Source: Larix sibirica (taxonomy: Eukaryota; Streptophyta; Pinopsida; Pinales; Pinaceae). Taken from it: 14,059 bases of DNA. Below, one piece after another: positions 9,900 to 14,059 of this stretch. Position numbers and translations under genes: made by a program. How positions within the stretch are numbered: the first letter of the stretch is position 1; the number at the start of each line of letters is the position of its first letter. The notes beneath the pieces are model-generated. The model had not been told where the DNA came from and made no database searches. It saw nothing but the letters and a program-made list of their open reading frames with translations. Location of the stretch: NCBI GenBank assembly GCA_004151065.3, contig NWUY0300007373.1, positions 32,271-46,329 on the forward strand, in the 5' to 3' direction.

Positions 9900-10097
9900 T
9901 TCTTAAGATGGATTACACATAGCGGAAAACCCTCCTGGTATTTCCCCCTGATCCATGGATGGTAAACAGGGTAAACAGTTGGCCCTGAATATGGACCCTA
10001 ACCAAGGGGATCAAGAGAGTTGAACCTATGACCTCCTAGCTTTGGGGGAAAAGATCTCATGCCTGGCTCATGACCACTTGAGCTAACCCTCAGGGCT
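9900..10097 (-). mobile_element. tRNA-derived SINE (copy 1)
   Basis: Read on the minus strand, the element starts near GCCCTGAGGG. It carries a Pol III A box TAGCTCAAGTGG (10074-10085) and a B box GGTTCAACTCT (10016-10026), about 47 bases apart, followed by a tRNA-unrelated body of about 115 bases that ends near CTTAAGAA. This is the layout of plant tRNA-related SINEs. The A-to-B spacing is somewhat long, with an insertion-like run of C and A bases between. The only candidate target-site repeat here is the weak 7-base AATATAG. The right flank beyond 10088 may come from another copy of the family. Confidence 0.72.
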
Positions 10098-10284
10098 ATA
10101 TTGCCATTAATTATACATCCAAAGTATTCACATTTCACATGAATATTAACAAGTTCGTTATTTAACAGTTAGGATTATATTAGGTATAAAATTAAGTAAA
10201 GGGAATGTTTTAAAGAATTCCCAAAACACAATTGGAATTGAGAATTACAAATGTGAGCGATCGTCAGGGTGTAAGACATCATAC

Positions 10285-11392
10285 ATTTAATTCTTTTGAA
10301 ATGCAACGACTGCCAATCTACTTCCCTGAACTTAGAATGTCGTAGCTGTCCTTGCAAAACCATTTGGAAAAACTCAGATTCTTTTGCACGATTCATGAGA
10401 AATGCAGGCTGTTATTAGTAAAATGGGTTATTTGTCAAGAAATGGAAAACTTGGGCCAGAAAATCTATTTCTAACCTGTTTTCTTTTTCTGAACAGTTTC
10501 TCCCCTAAATTTTGCCTCTGTTCCATTTCCTGTCACTAGGATATAAGTACCTCATCACAAATTTTGAAAGATTTTCAGTAAGTAAAGGACTTAAATCAGG
10601 GAGAGGGGTTGACATTAGATGAATTCCAGTCATGGATTGTATGGAAGCTATTCCATCTTTCAAATTGAGCACTTAAACCTTTCTCATGGAAAAAAAATGC
10701 TCTTTACTAATTCGGCAAGATCTTTATGTACTACTATTTGTACCCTTCTGTTTCAGAAAGACAGCATTGAGTATTTAACTTAGATTTTAGTTGGGATGGA
10801 GAATTTTCTTATTTGCACAAGGTCTGGTTCTGAAATTGATATCTCTAATAAAAATAATCTAAACCTTCGTTAATCCTCTAAACTTAACAATGGCGATATT
10901 CGGCTCAACTAGTGTTGCCTTGTTTAGTAATAACTCATTTTTTCTTTTTATTTGAAACTAGACTATTTATATCACCTTTTTATGGTAGAAGATGGCTGCC
11001 CCTAGCCAGATAACCTGACCATATAGCTGTTCATACGATTAACAGATGCAGTGATTTCTAGCCAGTAGGCATCTAGATATTGTTCAGTAGATTGCTAGTA
11101 GATATTGATCATGCACCTTAAAGGGGAAAATCTTGCTAAACAGATTAAGGGATGAGCTTAGAAGCTACTAGCTTATCAACAAAACTTCGGAATAGAGCCT
11201 TGACTGTCGATCCAGTCTTTCTCTGTGCACCTTCTGCTGCCTTCATTGTTGTTTTACAAGGGAATTTTTATGAGCTGAGCTCTGAGCTTTATCATCTTCA
11301 TCTTGCTTCTCAACATGGTCAACTTTGATGAAATGGTTTCGAGGATTTCCACTGTTCAAAGGATGTCTCAATATTTTAGAATTCTCCTCATT
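10285..11392 (-). CDS. Possible three-exon fragment of an unrecognised gene
   Basis: Three minus-strand coding-like pieces can be joined in phase 0. Piece 1 (11392-11258) is hydrophilic, with FIKVDHVEKQDEDDKAQSS, and stops at a donor CTT|GTAAAA. Piece 2 (10529-10476) lies between GTGACAG| and CAG|GTTAGA and encodes EMEQRQNLGEKLFRKRKQ. Piece 3 (10408-10285) follows TAACAG| and begins PAFLMNRAKESEFFQMVLQG, continuing LRHSKFREVDWQSL to a possible donor GTATGA. The intron between pieces 2 and 3 would be 67 bp (10409-10475), with a branch-like CTTGAC. The acceptor before piece 2 is pyrimidine-poor, and piece 1 has only a TAG before it, so its own start is unknown. I do not recognise the protein. 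Chance alignment of open frames is possible, especially for piece 1. Confidence 0.3.
10530..11257. other. AT-rich stretch without identified feature
   Basis: No protein domain, repeat boundary or RNA gene is visible here. If the minus-strand exon model is right, this is its larger intron. A minus-strand open segment near 11155-11245 (KALFRSFVDKLVASKLIP) is coding-like but lies in a frame different from the exon before it. Confidence 0.35.
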
Positions 11393-11425
11393 CTAGTGTC
11401 TCCTCTGCTGCATGTTTCTATATAA

Positions 11426-12048
11426 CTGTTTCCTGAGACCCTTCTGACTGCCATTATAAGATTATATGAGTCAATCCTTGGCCGTCTTCGCATGGCCCAT
11501 GGGATCTCAGACTTCATCAAGAGTACCATTGGGGTTAAGCAGGGGTGTCCCCTCTCCCCCACTTTATTTGGGATTTACATTGATGAGCTTGAGTCTTTCT
11601 TACAGGAGCACATTTAGGATGGCAATGGGTGCCTTCTTCACCAGGTCTTGATTTCTGTTCTGCTCTTTGCTGATGATGTGGTTCTCTTGGTCTCATCTCC
11701 GGAGGGTTTGCAGAGACACTTAGATGCCTTGGCCCTCTTTTGTGATCTTCGTTAGTTGACAGTCAACTTGGGTAAAACTAAGGTTATGATCTTCAATGGA
11801 TCAAATAAGCTACTCATTGATCTTCATTTATTCTTCAGAGGGGAATATGTCGAGATCACTAGCACCTATACCTATTCGGGGGTTCAATTCACAAGTCCTC
11901 GTTTCAGCCTAGGACATGCTCTTCATCCCCACATTAATAAAGGATACAATTCTCTAGCCCTTTTAGAGAGACAATGCTTCAGACACCATTTTCAGGACAT
12001 TTCATCCAAGATGCCTCTCATGGATACTCTCATCCGACCCACAGTCCT
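11426..12048 (+). pseudogene. LINE (non-LTR retrotransposon) reverse transcriptase fragment
   Basis: A single frame encodes the palm and thumb of a non-LTR reverse transcriptase. It reads PETLLTAIIRLYESILGRLR, then IGVKQGCPLSPTLFGIYIDE (core 11531-11560), LLFADDVVLLVSS with the catalytic FADD at 11666-11677, and LTVNLGKTKVMIFNG (a primer-grip-like segment after it), ending near MPLMDTLIRPTV at the N. It is interrupted by TAG at 11615-11617 and 11753-11755; at the second, family pattern suggests an original Gln (R-Q-L-T-V-N). Upstream of a TAA at 11423-11425 no finger motifs or endonuclease are visible, so it is truncated at the 5' side. The 3' side is lost at the N. It is a dead copy. Alternative frames here are shadows. 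Confidence 0.9.
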
Positions 12049-12442
12049 NATCTCAAATATACTAGCTTCTATTACATCCTTTAAATGATTTCTTTTTTTT
12101 CTTTTATTTAATAAATTTCTTTATTTTATTTAATAAAAAAGATCATACCAAATTTGAATTTACCTTTCAGCCATGAGCAAATCATTGATATGTTTTTTGA
12201 AAAGCACTTCAAATCATTCATATGGTTTTTTAATTAAAAAATAACTTCAAATCATTGATTTGTTTTTTAATTCAAAGATTAGATTACTTCGAATATTTTT
12301 CTTTATTTACGTGTAGATGCACTTTCTACACTTAGCTAGTGATCGAGATCGAGAAATTGTTCTCTTCAATATGGCTATAGAGTAATCGCGTGCAATTCCA
12401 ACATCAAAATGGCATAAAAATAAAAGATACATGGTAAAACCT

Positions 12443-12649
12443 TCAAGAATAAAAATAAAATATGTGAGATTTAAATATATCAACTTCTACAGGATGCCAA
12501 CAGCCAGGGCCTACGTTGCTTTTGAGGCACTCAGTAACCGAACAGAGATATCGAAGCAAATGAACGCTACCATGTATAACCTGCTGATATATTTTCTCAA
12601 AAGCCGCTGACATTACAGCGGTATGATGCTCATAATCAAAACCCGACAT
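12443..12649 (-). CDS. Candidate 5' coding exon, unrecognised protein (copy 2)
   Basis: This is the exact second copy of the minus-strand exon whose first copy starts at 9138, with the same ATG, the same possible donor and the same 5' flank. In this copy the upstream neighbour on the same strand is the kinase terminal exon ending at 13673. If the target-site evidence at the SINE is right, this is the more trustworthy upstream context of the gene. Confidence 0.4.
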   Translation of the reverse strand: MSGFDYEHHTAVMSAAFEKIYQQVIHGSVHLLRYLCSVTECLKSNVGPGCWHPVEVDIFKSHIFYFYS

Positions 12650-13100
12650 TGCGGCATCGGATTAGCTACAGGTATGGGCAAAATCTCACACGCTTGTTTC
12701 ATATGTATTTTCTTTAAGGAAAATGTGGCTGCTCATTAGTACCAAATAAAATCTGTAAGATCGCGCCTTGTCTTGAAAGAAATCGAAGGGATCGAAGATT
12801 GGAAGTAGAAATCTTTGCACAGATAATTACGTAACAGATTTGGGCCAAATCGCTCCATATAATTCCCCATTGCCGTAGCAAATAGGGTTTTAATTACATG
12901 GTGAGCTCATGTTCTCAGCTCTCCTTGTATACTTGAAAGGGTGGGAGTTTATTTTATTAGTAAACATCAACATTTGCAAATGAGTGGTCACGGGCTCAAT
13001 TCTATAATGCTATGCTGGATTTATTTTTTTGTTTTGAGCTGGCTAAGCTCAGGGCTCATATGTGACAAAGAGTAAGGCTCAAATTACGCTACCGGGCTGG

Positions 13101-13205
13101 GAGATCCACACCATTTGCTTACTAATTTTTCATCATTACGAATCTATCTAATCGAGATCCACACCATTTGCTTACTAATTTTTCATCGTCACGATCTATC
13201 TACTC
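13101..13205. repeat. 53/52-bp tandem duplication (copy 2)
   Basis: Same two-unit tandem duplication as at 9590-9694, shifted by 3511, with identical substitutions between its units. Confidence 0.9.
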
Positions 13206-13410
13206 ACTCCAAATCAATTGCGCTCCCTACCCGTAAAAGATCCATCAAAGTTACTCGAAGGGGGATGGGGGTGCGGAAGATTGAATAGAAAAAGCACATT
13301 AGTTTGGCTTTACCAACTAAGTTCAAGTTGCATTTCCTTTGTCGGAAGTTCAATTTTTCATTGAAGACCCTGCAGCACTGCTTTAGCATGGTGATGAATA
13401 TGCCTATATT

Positions 13411-13602
13411 TTCTTAAGATGGATTACACATAGCGGAAAACCCTCCTGGTATTTCCCCCTGATCCATGGATGGTAAACAGGGTAAACAGTTGGCCCTGAA
13501 TATGGACCCTAACCAAGGGGATCAAGAGAGTTGAACCTATGACCTCCTAGCTTTGGGGGAAAAGATCTCATGCCTGGCTCATGACCACTTGAGCTAACCG
13601 GC
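13411..13602 (-). mobile_element. tRNA-derived SINE with target-site duplication (copy 2)
   Basis: This is the same SINE body as at 9900-10088, with A box at 13585-13596 and B box at 13527-13537 (minus strand). Its 5' end is GCCGGTTAGC instead of GCCCTGAGGGTTAGC. It is flanked by an imperfect 19-bp direct repeat: TGATGAATATGCCTATATT at 13392-13410 and TAATGAGTATGCCTGTATT at 13603-13621, with 16 of 19 matching and all three differences A/G transitions. This is a normal target-site duplication length for LINE-mobilised SINEs and fixes the element at about 192 bp. It lies about 70 bp downstream of the kinase stop codon, so it may be in that gene's 3' flank. Confidence 0.78.
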
Positions 13603-13627
13603 TAATGAGTATGCCTGTATTAGCCGG
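13598..13627. repeat. Perfect 9-bp inverted repeat at the right end of copy 2
   Basis: CCGGCTAAT (13598-13606) pairs exactly with ATTAGCCGG (13619-13627) around a 12-base loop. It straddles the end of the duplication and the SINE 5' end, and overlaps the right target-site repeat. It may be fortuitous, or it may mark a junction formed by template switching. Confidence 0.7.
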
Positions 13628-13672
13628 GAGAGTGTTCATTTCTCTAATTGGATCATTCTGCAGAACGTGGAG

Positions 13673-13790
13673 TCACAGTTCTTGCATAACTCCCCCAGTG
13701 CACAGACTGTCTTGTTTCCATGGTTGCTGAAGCAACATGGATGCTTGTGGTCTTTTCATAGGATCCTTTTGCAAGGCGCAAAGTAACTTA
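13673..13790 (-). CDS. Terminal exon of a Ser/Thr protein kinase (catalytic domain end)
   Basis: On the minus strand, after a likely acceptor GGTTAG| (AG at 13791-13792), the frame reads KLLCALQKDPMKRPQASMLL, then QQPW and about 16 more residues to TGA at 13673-13675. This is the end of a eukaryotic kinase fold, subdomain XI: L(Q/V)KDP..RP.A..LL.HPW, with the conserved Arg that pairs with the APE glutamate. The tail after the domain is short. Upstream exons would lie beyond the window; the open frame extending to 13915 is intronic by composition. MAPKK/STE- or NEK/CDPK-like families share this pattern, so I cannot assign a subfamily. Transcription runs toward the SINE and the candidate exon at 12649. 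It may be a functional last exon or a gene fragment. Confidence 0.6.
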
Positions 13791-14059
13791 CTAACCGTAA
13801 GTTTAATTTTCAGTTGGTACTTATTGATAATTTGGACAGATAAATGTTTAAACTTAAGATAATAAGAAGACAATAGATCTAAGGTAATCCCCTCAACAAA
13901 CCCTAGTCCAATCATCGAACCAGCATATTATAACAGCACTAAATATAGATTACAAGAAAGATGTTAACATTCCATATTTTTGTCCTAGAGAAATCAACCA
14001 TAACCAAGAACAATCAACCACACATAGATAAGGTAATATAAGATAAGATAATTCTATTA
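13791..14059. other. Probable intron or flank of the kinase gene
   Basis: AT-rich sequence with no recognisable coding segment on either strand. If the kinase exon is real, this stretch is the intron just upstream of it on the minus strand. Confidence 0.35.

Larger units (their letters stand above)
8539..10088. repeat. Direct duplication copy 1 (1550 bp)
   Basis: Line-by-line comparison with 12050-13599 shows no mismatch or indel at a constant offset of 3511. The left limit is sharp: base 8538 corresponds to the N at 12049, and the bases before it differ. The right limit falls at 10088, inside the A box region of a minus-strand SINE, where copy 1 reads CTCAGGGC and copy 2 reads GGCTAATG. The copy contains a candidate first exon, its 5' flank, two small tandem repeats and most of the SINE. 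Confidence 0.97.
12050..13599. repeat. Direct duplication copy 2 (1550 bp)
   Basis: This is identical by eye to 8539-10088. It starts at the base after the single N at 12049, where the LINE reverse-transcriptase frame on the left is cut. It ends at 13599, within the SINE; beyond it the sequence gives a good target-site duplication for that SINE. The features inside repeat those of copy 1 at +3511. Confidence 0.97.

Noticed and set aside
10016-10085. A functional tRNA gene on the minus strand
   Set aside because: A and B boxes are present, but the cloverleaf stems do not close and the spacing is too long; the SINE reading fits better.
11466-11651. Plus-strand ATG open frame of 61 codons
   Set aside because: It is a shifted shadow of the reverse transcriptase frame, which has clear family motifs.

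Overview
The window reads as nuclear DNA of a land plant. It is AT-rich and gene-poor, with long stretches lacking open frames, decayed reverse-transcriptase and RNase H fragments, a tRNA-derived SINE, an LTR-like block and intron-split coding fragments. A large repeat-rich genome such as a gymnosperm's fits best, but no single-copy gene here proves the lineage. There are no bacterial operons, CRISPR arrays or rRNA/tRNA genes. Single N bases at 240 and 12049 each cut through a recognisable reverse-transcription-related frame, so they behave like contig joins and should not be read across.

Left part (1-3010): mostly dead retroelement pieces. There is an RNase H-like fragment starting at the first N (240-551), an unrecognised frame broken by three TAG codons (about 619-1641) with a repeat-bearing 3' region (to about 1975), a 12-bp perfect inverted repeat (2063-2107), and a second, catalytically ruined RNase H-like domain (2326-2726). 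Middle (3010-8538): AT-rich DNA with no supportable gene. It holds a degenerate tandem repeat family (5289-6550) and a probable Copia-type LTR (7910-8364) with TATA, AATAAA and TG...CA ends in the right order.

Right part (8539-14059): dominated by a direct duplication of 1550 bp, apparently 100% identical (8539-10088 and 12050-13599, offset 3511). Each copy carries a minus-strand candidate first exon with a plausible 5' regulatory region, a 53-bp tandem duplication and most of a minus-strand SINE. Between the copies lie a candidate three-exon minus-strand gene fragment (10285-11392) and a plus-strand LINE reverse-transcriptase fragment (about 11426-12048) with FADD and two TAG stops. After copy 2 there is a minus-strand terminal exon of a Ser/Thr protein kinase (13673-13790).

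The main result concerns structure rather than a new system. Copy 2 begins exactly at an N, and the two copies diverge exactly inside the SINE promoter box. Only copy 2 has a convincing target-site duplication around the SINE. This suggests at least one false join, with copy 1's right flank the more suspect, although a very recent segmental duplication is not excluded. A second pattern is that all six in-frame stops preceding any frameshift in three retroelement-like frames are TAG, as expected from deamination of methylated CAG. I found no convincing new biological system.
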